A stretch of 64,000 bases of DNA from Massilia aurea. GTDB lineage: Bacteria; Pseudomonadota; Gammaproteobacteria; Burkholderiales; Burkholderiaceae_D. The notes beneath the pieces are model-generated. The model worked only from the letters and a program-made list of their open reading frames with translations, made no database searches and was not told the DNA's origin. A program made the translations under genes and the position numbers. The stretch spans positions 124,001 to 188,000 of the forward strand of contig NZ_JANUGZ010000002.1 of NCBI RefSeq assembly GCF_024753205.1, written 5' to 3'. Position 1 is the first letter of the stretch. Every line of letters starts with the position of its first letter. This document shows, in pieces, positions 19,924-28,817 of this stretch.

Positions 19924-22329
19924 GTGCTCAAACTCAAAATCATGCCCCGTTCCGTGTTGGCCAGTCTGTATGGCAGCACCATTCTTGCTTCCCTTGCCCT
20001 CGCCCCTGGCATCGGCCAGGCGCAAACCGCACCCGCCATCACCACTGACGCCGTCGTGCCAAGCGTGAGCGTCGTCGGCTCGCGCCGCGTCGGCGCCGCG
20101 TCCAGCACCGATACCCCGGTGGCCATCGACTTCATCCCGATGACGAAAGCAGCCGAACAGAGTGGCCAGTTCGACCTAGCCCAGGTGCTGAGCAACCTGT
20201 CGCCGTCGTTCAACTCGACGCGCCAGACGGGCGCCGACGGCGCCGACCTGATCGACTCGGCCGCCCTGCGCGGCCTGGGTTCGGACCAGACCCTGGTGCT
20301 CGTCAACGGCAAGCGCCGCCACACGGTCGCGCTGGTGAACCTGTTCGGCGCGCGCAACCGCGGCAACACCGGCACCGACATGAACGGCATCCCCGTGATG
20401 GCGATCCGCGAAGTGCAGGTGCTGCGCGATGGCGCCGCCGCCCAATACGGCTCGGACGCGATTGCCGGCGTGATCAACATCGACCTGAAGAAAAGCCTGG
20501 GCTGCGAATCGGTGGCCGGCTACGGCCAGTACACCGAGGGCGATGGCGAGAACTGGCAGGCATCGGCCTACTGCGGCGTGGCCCTCGGTGGCGGCGTGCT
20601 GGGCATCACCGGCGAATACTCGGACCGCGGCCGCTCGAACCGTTCCGAGCCTGGTAACCCGCGCATCATCGGCGACACCAAAGCCGACAACCAGACCATT
20701 TACCTGAACGGCGAATTCCCGGCCGGCGCGGGCGGCAAGTTCTACTTCACCGCCGGCGTGCAGCAGCGCGACGCGTCGTCGGCTGCATTCGGCCGCGAAG
20801 GCCTGGGCTCCGAAGACATCCCGTCGCGCAATTCGGCCGCGATGTACCCGGACGGCTTCGTACCGTTCATCAACGGCAAGGTCGATGACCGCTGGGGCAC
20901 CGTCGGCTACCGCTGGACGGCTGGCGAATGGAATGCCGACCTGTCGCAGACCTACGGCTACAACCGCCTGAAGTACGACATCGCCAACACGCTCAACGCC
21001 TCGATCGCCAACCTCGATCTGCTGGGCGGTGGCCAGGGCCGCAGCGCCGACCGTTTCTATGCGGGCGCGTTCTCGTTCCGCCAGGCGACCACCAACGCCG
21101 ACATCAGCCGCTTCTACAGCGATGTGTTCAAGGGCATGAACGTCGCGTTCGGCCTCGAGCACCGCCGCGAGAACTACAAGATCTTCGCCGGCGAAGCCGG
21201 TTCGTACATCGACGCTGACGGCGTGGGCATCGGGGGCAACGCCGGCAGCCAGGGCTTCCCGGGCTTCCAGCCGGGCGACGAAACCGACACCGACCGTCAC
21301 AGCAACGCGGCCTACGTCGACATCGAAACGGACCTCACCGACCGCCTCAAGATCCAGACCGCACTGCGCTACGAGCGCTACTCGGACTTCGGCTCGACCA
21401 CCACCGGCAAGCTCGCCGCCGCCTACCGCCTGGCGCCGGACCTGCTGCTGCGCGGCTCGGCCAGCACGGGCTTCCGCGCACCGTCGCTGCAGCAGGCGTA
21501 CTTCTCGTCGACCTTCACCGACTTCGTCAGCGGCCAGCCGCTGGACGTCGTGCTGGCGCCGAATGGTGGCCGCGTGGCTGCTGCCGCCGGCATCCCGCAA
21601 CTGAAGGACGAAGAATCGAAGAGCTACACGCTGGGCCTGACCTGGTCGCCAACGCAGGCACTGTCGGTCACGGCCGACCTGTATCGCATCGACATCGATG
21701 ACCGCATCGTGCTGTCGGGCCGCTTTGACGCCGACAACTACCCGGCGCTGGGCGCGACGCTGCAGCAGCTGGGCGTGGGCCAGGCGCAGTTCTTCGTCAA
21801 CTCGGTCGACACCAAGACGCAGGGCCTGGACCTGACGGTCTCGCACCGCGCCAACGTGGCCGCGGGCCGCCTGACAACGTTCCTGGCCGCGAACTTCAGC
21901 AAGACCGAAGTGCAGCGCGTGAAAGCGCCAGCCGCACTGGCAGGCTTCGAAGACGTGCTGCTGTCCGAGCGCGAGCGTCTGTTCATCGAAGAAGGCGCGC
22001 CGCGCCGCAAGGCCACGCTGGGCTTCGACTACGTCCAGGGCAAGCTGGAAACAGCGCTACGCGTGATCCACTTCGGTCCGCAGACGCTGGGCACGTTCTC
22101 GGGTCCACCGGTGCCGAACCAGAAGTACGAAGCCAAGACGTCGGCCGACCTGGCCTTCACGTGGGCCTTCACCGAGAAGACCCGCCTGACGGTTGGCGGT
22201 ACCAACATCTTCGACGTCAAGCCAACCGTGCAGGATGCGAACGAGACCGACAACGGCTTCAAGTACGAGAGCGTGCAGTTCGGCCTGAATGGCGCGGCGC
22301 TGTTTGCGCGCCTGGCGCACCGGTTCTGA
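19924..22329 (+). CDS. TonB-dependent outer-membrane receptor
   Basis: An 801-residue outer-membrane transporter. GTG 19924 has GGAG seven bases ahead and gives MLKLKIMPRSVLASLYGST..., a signal peptide ending near GQAQTA. The plug domain (about 45-170) holds DLIDSAALRGLGSDQTLVLVNGKRRH and IREVQVLRDGAAAQYGSDAIAGVINI; the rest is a 22-strand barrel ending in ARLAHRF, with the usual terminal Phe. It would import a scarce ligand using TonB energy. Two Cys (about residues 195 and 215, in SLGCESVAG and SAYCGVALG) could form a disulphide. Nothing beside it tells the substrate; a glucan oligosaccharide is possible but unsupported. A TTG 11 codons upstream is a weaker start. Confidence 0.88.
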   Translation: MLKLKIMPRSVLASLYGSTILASLALAPGIGQAQTAPAITTDAVVPSVSVVGSRRVGAASSTDTPVAIDFIPMTKAAEQSGQFDLAQVLSNLSPSFNSTRQTGADGADLIDSAALRGLGSDQTLVLVNGKRRHTVALVNLFGARNRGNTGTDMNGIPVMAIREVQVLRDGAAAQYGSDAIAGVINIDLKKSLGCESVAGYGQYTEGDGENWQASAYCGVALGGGVLGITGEYSDRGRSNRSEPGNPRIIGDTKADNQTIYLNGEFPAGAGGKFYFTAGVQQRDASSAAFGREGLGSEDIPSRNSAAMYPDGFVPFINGKVDDRWGTVGYRWTAGEWNADLSQTYGYNRLKYDIANTLNASIANLDLLGGGQGRSADRFYAGAFSFRQATTNADISRFYSDVFKGMNVAFGLEHRRENYKIFAGEAGSYIDADGVGIGGNAGSQGFPGFQPGDETDTDRHSNAAYVDIETDLTDRLKIQTALRYERYSDFGSTTTGKLAAAYRLAPDLLLRGSASTGFRAPSLQQAYFSSTFTDFVSGQPLDVVLAPNGGRVAAAAGIPQLKDEESKSYTLGLTWSPTQALSVTADLYRIDIDDRIVLSGRFDADNYPALGATLQQLGVGQAQFFVNSVDTKTQGLDLTVSHRANVAAGRLTTFLAANFSKTEVQRVKAPAALAGFEDVLLSERERLFIEEGAPRRKATLGFDYVQGKLETALRVIHFGPQTLGTFSGPPVPNQKYEAKTSADLAFTWAFTEKTRLTVGGTNIFDVKPTVQDANETDNGFKYESVQFGLNGAALFARLAHRF

Positions 22330-22352
22330 TCTGGGCCTGAGAGCGGTGAAAC

Positions 22353-22384
22353 AACGGCCTGCAAGCGATTGCAGGCCGTTTTTT
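22353..22384 (+). terminator. Rho-independent terminator of the TonB receptor gene
   Basis: A perfect 12-bp stem, AACGGCCTGCAA (22353-22364) with TTGCAGGCCGTT (22369-22380), a GCGA tetraloop and a run of six T. Confidence 0.95.
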
Positions 22385-22455
22385 ATTGACGCCGGCCGGG
22401 CGGCTGCGCTGTGTCAGAATGGCGCCTGTCGTCCAAGCCCCCACCTGAAAGCACC

Positions 22456-23190
22456 ATGCACAAACTGATTGCCGAATTGATGCGGCTGTATCTTCCCGCC
22501 GATGTGCTGCCGTCCGACATCCTCGCACTGCCGGTCAGCCTGACGGGTGGCGACGGCCAGACGCGGGCCATGATGATCCCGTTTCGCAAGACCAAAGGCG
22601 CCGACAGCGAAGCACACTGGACGCGGCTGTGCGAAGTAGCCAATGCGCTGCAGACGACGCTCAAGCTGCCCGCGCCCGCAGTGAGCATCTCGGGCGGCGA
22701 CGCGTATTATTTGTGGCTGTCGCTTGCGACGCCGGTGCCGGCCGAGCGCGCGCAGGCTTTTCTCGAACGCCTGCGCGATGCGTACTTCCCCGAGGTCGAG
22801 CTGGCGCCGGACGCAGTGCGCGCGCCGGTCGCCCTGCCGCCCTGCCTGCACCCGCGCACCGGCAAGTGGGCCGCCTTCATCCACCCGGGCATGGGGGCAT
22901 CGTTTGCCGACGAACCGGGGCTGGACATGCAGCCGCCGCCGAACGGGCAGGTTGGATTCCTGGAGGGGTTGGAGAGTATCGATGCGGCGCAGTTCGAGCA
23001 TGCGTGGCGCCTGCTCGAACCGGCCGCGGTGAGTGCGCCGGTGCCTGCACCCGCGCCCGTGCCTGCGGCTTCGTCTACACCTGCGCCGCCGGCAGGCCTG
23101 CTGCTGAAAGACGCGACGCTGGAAGACATCGTGCGCCATCTGCATGCGAAGAATATCGAGCCGACTTTCCGGCACCTGATGACTGGTTAA
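22456..23190 (+). CDS. Conserved hypothetical protein, possibly a diverged primase-polymerase (AEP)-like fold
   Basis: A 244-residue cytoplasmic protein that I do not recognise with certainty. It begins MHKLIAELMRLYLP and contains ISGGDAYYLWLSLATPVP (about 77-94) and RAPVALPPCLHPRTGKWAAFIHPG (about 117-140), then an Ala/Pro-rich linker (about 193-212) and a short C-terminal helix segment. The order of a gGxxxxLWL strand, a LERLRD helix and an ALPP...G.W..F strand recalls the archaeo-eukaryotic primase-like domain of TOTE-type proteins, but the usual catalytic residues are not evident. This is a guess from pattern, not homology. ATG 22456 is preferred over an upstream in-frame start. It is flanked by a terminator and a REP element. 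Confidence 0.7.
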   Translation: MHKLIAELMRLYLPADVLPSDILALPVSLTGGDGQTRAMMIPFRKTKGADSEAHWTRLCEVANALQTTLKLPAPAVSISGGDAYYLWLSLATPVPAERAQAFLERLRDAYFPEVELAPDAVRAPVALPPCLHPRTGKWAAFIHPGMGASFADEPGLDMQPPPNGQVGFLEGLESIDAAQFEHAWRLLEPAAVSAPVPAPAPVPAASSTPAPPAGLLLKDATLEDIVRHLHAKNIEPTFRHLMTG

Positions 23191-23194
23191 ACGC

Positions 23195-23220
23195 GTGGAC
23201 GGCGCAGCCGTCCACGCTAC
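23195..23220. repeat. REP palindrome
   Basis: GTGGACGGC-GCA-GCCGTCCAC (23195-23215), followed by GCTAC, is a 9-bp-arm palindrome related to the REP units around the RAYT gene at 31 kb. It sits between convergent genes, and its terminal CTA (23217-23219) is the stop codon TAG of the minus-strand binding-protein gene. It may also end transcription in both directions. Confidence 0.8.
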
Positions 23221-24347
23221 TTGGTCACCGTGATCAAGGAGCGCTTGCCGCCTTTGAACCCGTACAAGGTGATCGTCCCGTCACGCACATCGCCGCGCGC
23301 ATCGAACGCCACCGGCCCGGTCACGCCCTTGTAATTGGCTTTGGCCAGGAATGGCAGGTATTTCGCAGGGACGGCCGATCCGGCCTTGACCATCGCGTCG
23401 GCCATGACCATCGTCGCGTCGTACGCATACGGCGCGTTGATCTGCACATCGATGCCGAAACGCTTCTTGTAGTCGGCGCGGAACTTGTCCATGCCGGCCT
23501 TGCCTTCACCGCGCACGCCGCCCGCTTCCGCGCACACGACCTGGCCGTCGGCCATGGTGCCGCCGGAGAGCTTGAAGATCTCGTCCGAGCAGATGCCGTC
23601 GCCGCCCATCATGCGCACGTTCATGCCCAGCTGCTTCATCTGGCGCAGCATCGGGCCGGCCGTGGCGCTCAGGCCACCGAAGAAGACCATGTCCGGCTTG
23701 GTGGCGCGGATGCGGGTGACGATGGCGCTGAAGTCGGTCGCCTTGTCGTTGGTGAATTCGCGCGCGACGATCGTGCCGCCCTGCTGTTGCAGGCTTCTGG
23801 AAAACTCCATCACCAGGCCCTGGCCGTAGGCCGTGCGGTCATCGACAACGGCCACGCGGCGCACCTTCATGGCGCCGGTCGCGTAGCGGCCCAGGGCCTG
23901 GCCCAGCTGCACGTCGTTCGCGATCGTGCGAAACGCCGTATTGAAGCCCTGCTGCGTGTATTTCGGGCTGGTGCTCGATGGTGAAATCTGCGGGATGCCG
24001 CCGGTGTGATAGATCTTCGACGCGGGAATCGTGGTGCCCGATGTCTGGTGCCCGATCACGCCATTGACCTTGGCGTCCACCAGCTTCTGCGCCACGCTGG
24101 TGGCCTGTTTCGGGTCGCCCGCGTCGTCTTCGGCCACCAGCTGAAACGTCACCTTGCGGCCGGCGATCGTGGTGCCGCGCGCGTTGAGGTGTTCGATCGC
24201 CATGCGCGTAGCGTTCTCAGTGTCCTTGCCAAAGTAGGCCACCGGCCCGGTGATCCCGGCCACGTGGCCGATCTTGACGATGTCCTGGCTTGACGCCAGG
24301 CCGGCCGTTGCCGCCAGTACGCTGGCGACCAATATGTTTTTGTTCAT
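23217..24347 (-). CDS. ABC transporter substrate-binding protein, branched-chain amino acid (LivK) type
   Basis: A 376-residue periplasmic binding protein of the Leu/Ile/Val-binding family. The start at 24347 (MNKNILVASVLAATAGLASS) has GGGGAA upstream and gives a signal peptide; mature protein starts near QDIVKIGHVAGITGPVAYFGKD. Family segments include GVIGHQTSGTTIPASKIY, ISPSSTSPKYTQQGF and VDDRTAYGQGL. It captures an amino acid or similar ligand for an ABC importer, but no permease or ATPase gene is nearby, so it must work with components elsewhere. Its stop codon lies inside a REP palindrome. Confidence 0.9.
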   Translation of the reverse strand: MNKNILVASVLAATAGLASSQDIVKIGHVAGITGPVAYFGKDTENATRMAIEHLNARGTTIAGRKVTFQLVAEDDAGDPKQATSVAQKLVDAKVNGVIGHQTSGTTIPASKIYHTGGIPQISPSSTSPKYTQQGFNTAFRTIANDVQLGQALGRYATGAMKVRRVAVVDDRTAYGQGLVMEFSRSLQQQGGTIVAREFTNDKATDFSAIVTRIRATKPDMVFFGGLSATAGPMLRQMKQLGMNVRMMGGDGICSDEIFKLSGGTMADGQVVCAEAGGVRGEGKAGMDKFRADYKKRFGIDVQINAPYAYDATMVMADAMVKAGSAVPAKYLPFLAKANYKGVTGPVAFDARGDVRDGTITLYGFKGGKRSLITVTK

Positions 24348-24409
24348 GGGTTCCCCGGTATGCAAACAGGCGGACAAAAAGCCGCCAAACCGGCTATTTT
24401 ACCGTGCGC

Positions 24410-25762
24410 TCAGGCAGCTGTCTGCACAGGGGTCTTGAACGTGACGGTCGCCATCAGACCACCCAAGCGCTCGGACGAACCCAGCGTCAGCACCGCGCCA
24501 TGGCGCTCGGCGATCGCCTTGATGATGGCCAGGCCCAGGCCACTGCCGGCGGCTTCGCTGCCGGCCACGCGGTAGAAGCGGTCGAACACGCGTTCGCGTT
24601 CGTCCGGCGGAATGCCGGGGCCGCTGTCTTCCACTTGCACCGCCACCGTCCCGGCGCCGCTGAGCACCGAGATGTCGACGGTGCCCCCGCCCGGGGTGTA
24701 CTTGACTGCGTTGTCGACCAGGTTGCGCAGCAGGATCTGCAGCGCGTCGGGCTGGCCGTCGACGCTAGCCGGGTCGGCCTGCTGCAGGCCCAGGTCGACG
24801 CCCTTGGCAGCAGCCACGCTGGCCAGGTCGGCGGCCGTGCGGCGCGCCAGGTCGGCCAGGTCCACCGGCCGGGTCTTGGCAGCCGTGCCTTCGGCGGCGG
24901 TGGCTTCCTGCCGCGCCAGGATGAGGAGCTGCTCGACCAGGCGCGTGGCGCGGTCGATGCCGGCCGTCAGGCGGCCCACCGCGACCTGGCGCGCCTCAGG
25001 CGTGTCGGCGCGGTCGAGGCTTTGCGCCTGCAGGCGCAGCGCCGCGAGCGGCGTGCGCAGTTCGTGCGCGGCGTCGGCCACGAAATGCTGCTGGGCCTCG
25101 AACGCAGTGCGCACGCGGCCAAACAACAGGTTCAGCTCTTGCACCAGCGGACGCACTTCGTCGGGCAAGCCGGTATCGGAGACCGGCGACAGATCGTCGG
25201 CCTGGCGCGACGCCACCTGCGAGCGCACGCGCGCCACCGGTTGCAGCGAGCCGCTCACGACCCACCACACGACCAGCATCAGGATCGGCATCATGACCGC
25301 GATGGGCCCCAGCGTGCGCAGGGCCAGGTTACCGGCCATATTGCGGCGCACGGCCAGGTCCTGCGCGACCTGCACGGTTTGATTCGAGGTCTGGATCGAG
25401 AACACACGGTAGGTCGTGCTGTTGGCGCGCACGTTCGAAAAGCCCAGCACCGCGCGCTGCGGCAGGCGCGCACGCGAAACGCTGTGGAACATCTGGGCGC
25501 CGTCGGGGGACCACATCTGCACCACCATGTCGTCGTTGCCGCCAGCGCTTTCGGCTTCCTGCCGCGCGCGCGCTTCGTCGTTCGACAGCGGTGTGCTCGA
25601 GCGCAGCGACAGGGCCATCTGCTGCATGTGGTAGTCGAAGATCTGGTCGGCGTCGTGCAGCGCGGTACGGTAGGCGATCGTCGCCTGCGCCACCGCCGCG
25701 ATCGTGATCGCCGCGAGCAGGAACCAGAGCAGGCGCCCGCGCAGCGAGTGCGTCATCTTCAT
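24410..25762 (-). CDS. Sensor histidine kinase (QseC/PmrB-like)
   Basis: A 450-residue inner-membrane kinase. TM1 is about residues 11-30, the periplasmic sensor about 31-150 (2CSK-N-like), TM2 about 150-170, then a HAMP-like linker, the dimerisation helix with phospho-accepting His233 in FVADAAHELRTPL, and an ATPase domain with NLVDNAVKYTP and DSGPGIPP (N and G1 boxes). Its start overlaps the stop of the response-regulator gene by ATGA, so the two are coupled. The signal is unknown; the upstream degP in the same apparent operon suggests envelope stress or cationic peptides/metals. Confidence 0.92.
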   Translation of the reverse strand: MKMTHSLRGRLLWFLLAAITIAAVAQATIAYRTALHDADQIFDYHMQQMALSLRSSTPLSNDEARARQEAESAGGNDDMVVQMWSPDGAQMFHSVSRARLPQRAVLGFSNVRANSTTYRVFSIQTSNQTVQVAQDLAVRRNMAGNLALRTLGPIAVMMPILMLVVWWVVSGSLQPVARVRSQVASRQADDLSPVSDTGLPDEVRPLVQELNLLFGRVRTAFEAQQHFVADAAHELRTPLAALRLQAQSLDRADTPEARQVAVGRLTAGIDRATRLVEQLLILARQEATAAEGTAAKTRPVDLADLARRTAADLASVAAAKGVDLGLQQADPASVDGQPDALQILLRNLVDNAVKYTPGGGTVDISVLSGAGTVAVQVEDSGPGIPPDERERVFDRFYRVAGSEAAGSGLGLAIIKAIAERHGAVLTLGSSERLGGLMATVTFKTPVQTAA

Positions 25763-26421
25763 GCTTTCGGCACCATGTAGCCGACGCCGCGCACGTTCTG
25801 GATCAGGTCACTGCCCAGTTTCTTGCGCAGGCCGTGGATGTACACTTCCACCGCGTTGCTCGAGACTTCGTCGCGCCAGCTGTACAGCTTTTCTTCGAGC
25901 TGCGCGCGCGAGAGCACGGCGCCGGGCCGCGCCACCAGCGCTTCGAGCACGGCCCACTCGCGCGCCGACAGCGACACCTGGGTGCCGTCGACCATGATTT
26001 CGCGCGTGACCGGATTGATCGTGATGTTGCGGTATTCGAAAATCGGCTCGGCGCGGCCAGCAGCGCGCCGCAGCAGCGCGCGCAGGCGCGCCAGCAGTTC
26101 GTCGAGATCGTAGGGTTTGAGGACGTAGTCGTCGGCGCCGGCATCCAGGCCCGCGATGCGCTGGGCCACCGAGTCGCGCGCGGTGGCAACCAGCACCGGC
26201 GTGCGGTCCTTGCGCGCACGCATCGAGCGCAGAACTTCGAGGCCGTCCTTGCGCGGCAGCCCCAGGTCGAGCAGCACCAGGTCGTAGTTCTGGTTCTGCA
26301 GCAGGGCCGTGTCGGCCATTTCGCCGTCCTTGACCCAGTCGACTGCGTAGTGCTCGGCCCTGAGCAGGTCGAGCACCACTTCGCCGATCATCGTATCGTC
26401 TTCCACCAGCAGCAGCCGCAT
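25759..26421 (-). CDS. Response regulator, OmpR family (QseB/PmrA/TctD-like)
   Basis: A 220-residue DNA-binding response regulator. The receiver domain (1-115) has the acidic pocket Glu7/Asp8, phospho-acceptor Asp52 in LLDLGLP and Lys102 in VLKPYDLDEL. The C-terminal winged helix (about 125-218) ends in NVRGVGYMVPKA. The subfamily motif SSNAVEVYIHGLRKKLG is typical of QseB/PmrA proteins, which bind direct repeats of CTTAAN. Two such repeats lie upstream of degP (28095-28144). It starts 52 bp after degP on the same strand and overlaps the kinase gene by 4 bp. Confidence 0.93.
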   Translation of the reverse strand: MRLLLVEDDTMIGEVVLDLLRAEHYAVDWVKDGEMADTALLQNQNYDLVLLDLGLPRKDGLEVLRSMRARKDRTPVLVATARDSVAQRIAGLDAGADDYVLKPYDLDELLARLRALLRRAAGRAEPIFEYRNITINPVTREIMVDGTQVSLSAREWAVLEALVARPGAVLSRAQLEEKLYSWRDEVSSNAVEVYIHGLRKKLGSDLIQNVRGVGYMVPKA

Positions 26422-26473
26422 ACATCCCCCGTTGTAAAAGTGCGACCCGAGGACGCTACGCTATCTTAACCAA

Positions 26474-28024
26474 TTAACCGATCCGCACCGGGATGAAGAT
26501 CTTGTCGCTGCCGCGCTGGATCAGCAGGGCCACCGACTTGCTGGCCTTGCCCACCATCTCGCGCACCTGCGCCACCGAGTTCACCGGCCGGCCGTTGACC
26601 GAGATGAGCACGTCGCCCGGTTCGATACCCGCGATCTCGGCGGCGCCCGATGCATCTTCGATCAACAGGCCAGTCGCGATGCCGCTCTGGCGACGCTCGA
26701 TCGGCTCCAGCGGCCGCAACGACAGGCCCAGCTTCGCGCTGTTGTCGACAGTGCCGGCCACGTCTTCCACCTGGCCGCGGCGTGGTTTGTCGGCAGCGTC
26801 GGCCAGCGTCGCATCGATGCGCACCAGCTTGCCGTCGCGCCAGACGTCCATGGCGATCTTGTCGCCGGGTTTGGCCATCGTCATCATGGCCGGCAGGTCG
26901 CCCGACGAGACGATCGGCGTGCCGTTGGCCGTGCGAATCACGTCGCCGGATTTCAGGCCCGCACGTTCGGCCGGGCTGCCACGCTCGACGTTACTCACAA
27001 GCGCGCCTTCCACCGATTCGAGCTTGAACGAATCGGCGAAACTCTGGCCGACTTCCTGCACGCCCACACCGAGCTTGGCATGCTGCACCTTGCCGGTGGC
27101 GACGATCTGGTCCTTGATGCGCACCGCGAGATCGATCGGGATCGAGAACGACAGACCCTGGTAGCCGCCGGTCTGGCTGTAGATCTGCGAATTGATGCCA
27201 ACCACTTCACCGCGGGTGTTGAACAGCGGGCCACCCGAGTTGCCCGGGTTAACCGCAACGTCGGTCTGGATGAACGGCACGCTGCCGTCCGAGATGGAGC
27301 GACCGGTGGCGCTGACCACGCCGGCGGTGACGGTGCTCTCAAGGCCATACGGCGAACCGATGGCCAGCACCCACTCGCCCACCAGCACCGATTTGGATTT
27401 GCCGATCGGCGCCACGGGCAAGCCCTTGGCATCGATTTTCAACACAGCCACGTCGGTACGCGGGTCGGAGCCCAGGACCTTGGCGCGAAACTCGCGGCGA
27501 TCCTGCAGCTTGACCGTGACTTCGTCAGCGCCCTGCACGACGTGTGCGTTGGTAAGGATGACGCCGTCCGGGCTTACGATGAAGCCCGATCCAGCGCCGA
27601 AAACGGGCGCTTCACGACCACCGCGCTCGCCACCGGAGCGCGGGTCCTGAAACTGCTTGAAAAACTCATACAACGGATGGCCCGGGTCGAGGCTTGGCAT
27701 GCCGCCAGCACCGCCGCCACCACGGGCGGCCGTCTTGGTGCCGCCAACGACGCGGATATTGACCACTGCCTTGCCCTGCTGCGCAGCGATACGCGTGAAG
27801 TCGGGCAGCGCCACGGTCGACGACGGTGCGCCCACGGCAGCAGCCGGTGCAGCGCCAGGGGCGGCCGCGACGACAGCCGGCACGCTTGGCGCGGCGGCAT
27901 TGGCAGTAGCGTTATTGTGATTGACAGCGATGGCACCGACCGCGCCGCCGATGACGCCCGCGGCACACAGGGCCAGCGTCAGGCGTTTGGCAGTGATGGC
28001 AGTAACGGCACTTGGGTTCGACAT
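26474..28024 (-). CDS. DegP/HtrA-family periplasmic serine protease (Do)
   Basis: A 516-residue envelope-stress protease/chaperone. ATG 28024 has AGGAG eight bases ahead; a membrane anchor or signal segment follows (LTLALCAAGVIGGAVGAIAV). The trypsin-like domain has His161 in LTNAHVV, Asp in DPRTDVAVLKID and Ser263 in NPGNSGGPL. Two PDZ domains follow (about 335-420 and 430-510). A Gly-rich loop, AARGGGGAGG, precedes the catalytic domain. It degrades misfolded periplasmic proteins. It is the first gene of an apparent degP-RR-HK operon, so the two-component system probably governs it. An in-frame start 50 codons upstream is rejected. Confidence 0.92.
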   Translation of the reverse strand: MSNPSAVTAITAKRLTLALCAAGVIGGAVGAIAVNHNNATANAAAPSVPAVVAAAPGAAPAAAVGAPSSTVALPDFTRIAAQQGKAVVNIRVVGGTKTAARGGGGAGGMPSLDPGHPLYEFFKQFQDPRSGGERGGREAPVFGAGSGFIVSPDGVILTNAHVVQGADEVTVKLQDRREFRAKVLGSDPRTDVAVLKIDAKGLPVAPIGKSKSVLVGEWVLAIGSPYGLESTVTAGVVSATGRSISDGSVPFIQTDVAVNPGNSGGPLFNTRGEVVGINSQIYSQTGGYQGLSFSIPIDLAVRIKDQIVATGKVQHAKLGVGVQEVGQSFADSFKLESVEGALVSNVERGSPAERAGLKSGDVIRTANGTPIVSSGDLPAMMTMAKPGDKIAMDVWRDGKLVRIDATLADAADKPRRGQVEDVAGTVDNSAKLGLSLRPLEPIERRQSGIATGLLIEDASGAAEIAGIEPGDVLISVNGRPVNSVAQVREMVGKASKSVALLIQRGSDKIFIPVRIG

Positions 28025-28094
28025 GGATGTGCTCCTGATGAAAATTCGGTAAATCGATGATCGAGATTCGATGAGGCTAGTGTCGCGCAGCCGT

Positions 28095-28144
28095 CTTAGA
28101 CCATACTTAAGTTGACAGGCAACACTCCTTAGACACGGCTTAAT
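28095..28144. promoter_or_regulatory. Two tandem PmrA-box-like response-regulator sites
   Basis: CTTAGA-N5-CTTAAG (28095-28111) and CTTAGA-N5-CTTAAT (28128-28144) are each direct hexamer repeats with an 11-bp period, like the PmrA box (YTTAAK-N5-YTTAAK). The two boxes start 33 bp apart, three helical turns. They lie about 70-120 bp upstream of degP, first gene of the operon that encodes a PmrA/QseB-like regulator. They read in the opposite orientation to the operon. Confidence 0.6.
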
Positions 28145-28192
28145 GCACACGGCTTGCGGCTGCGCAGCACACAAGGCCCGCCAGATAGGCTA

Positions 28193-28219
28193 AGGGCGCC
28201 CCGATGCTGCAGGCGCCCT
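28193..28219 (-). terminator. GC-rich hairpin after hsp20
   Basis: AGGGCGCC (28193-28200) pairs with GGCGCCCT (28212-28219) across an 11-nt loop, 35 bp past the hsp20 stop. There is no T run, so it is at best a pause or factor-assisted terminator. Confidence 0.4.
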
Positions 28220-28253
28220 CCGTTCAAACCGTTACTGCATCATCTGCGCCAAT

Positions 28254-28724
28254 TCAGGCAGCGCGTTGTTCCAGTGCCTGGACATTGTCGCCGCTGATCG
28301 TGGTGCCGGCAGCATCGCCGATGGCGATCTTGCGCGGCTTGAGCGCCTCTGGCACTTCACGCACCAATTCGATGGTGAGCATGCCGTTGTCGAACGACGC
28401 CGTGGTGACCTTCACATGGTTGGCCAGCTGGAAGCGCTGCTCGAAATCGCGCGCTGCGATGCCACGGTGCAGGAAGGTGCGCTGGGCGTCATCCTTCTGT
28501 TTGCGGCCGGTGACGTGCAGGCTGTCACGCTCGGTGATGATCTCGACTTCGTCGCGGGTGAAGCCAGCCAGCGCCATCACGATGCGGTATTGGTCTTCGC
28601 TCACCAGTTCGATGTTGTACGGCGGGTAGCTTGGCTGCGACTCGGCGCGTTGCTCGAGCAGGCTGGCCAGGCGATCGAAACCGATAGCGGAACGGTAGAG
28701 AGGGGTCAGGTCGTAAGTACGCAT
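28254..28724 (-). CDS. Small heat-shock protein Hsp20 (IbpA-like)
   Basis: A 156-residue alpha-crystallin-type chaperone that holds unfolded proteins for DnaK/ClpB refolding. It begins MRTYDLTPLYRSAIGFDRLA, an IbpA-type N-terminus. The alpha-crystallin domain spans about 35-125 (YNIELVSEDQYRIVMALAGF to FDNGMLTIELVRE), and the C-terminal tail has the I-x-I-like KIAI used for oligomer contacts. The start at 28724 has AAGGA eight bases upstream. A sigma-32-like promoter may lie at 28787-28818. It stands alone between degP and the M61 peptidase. Confidence 0.93.
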   Translation of the reverse strand: MRTYDLTPLYRSAIGFDRLASLLEQRAESQPSYPPYNIELVSEDQYRIVMALAGFTRDEVEIITERDSLHVTGRKQKDDAQRTFLHRGIAARDFEQRFQLANHVKVTTASFDNGMLTIELVREVPEALKPRKIAIGDAAGTTISGDNVQALEQRAA

Positions 28725-28789
28725 GATGTCTATCCTTGTAAAGTTAAGCGATAAGGGTGCGGACCTCAGTTGAGCATCCGCTGGTACCA

Positions 28790-28817
28790 ATCTAATGCCA
28801 TCGATCGCGAAATCAAG
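28790..28817 (-). promoter_or_regulatory. Possible sigma-32 (RpoH) promoter of hsp20
   Basis: On the minus strand CTTGAT (28817-28812) is followed after about 14 bp by CATTAGAT (28797-28790), an imperfect match to CTTGAA-N13-15-CCCCATNT. It would give a leader of about 60 nt. The match is partial and rests mainly on the gene it precedes. Confidence 0.35.

Noticed and set aside
28025-28094. Sigma-E promoter upstream of degP
   Set aside because: TCTAA-like sequences occur, but no GGAACTT lies at the required ~16 bp spacing.
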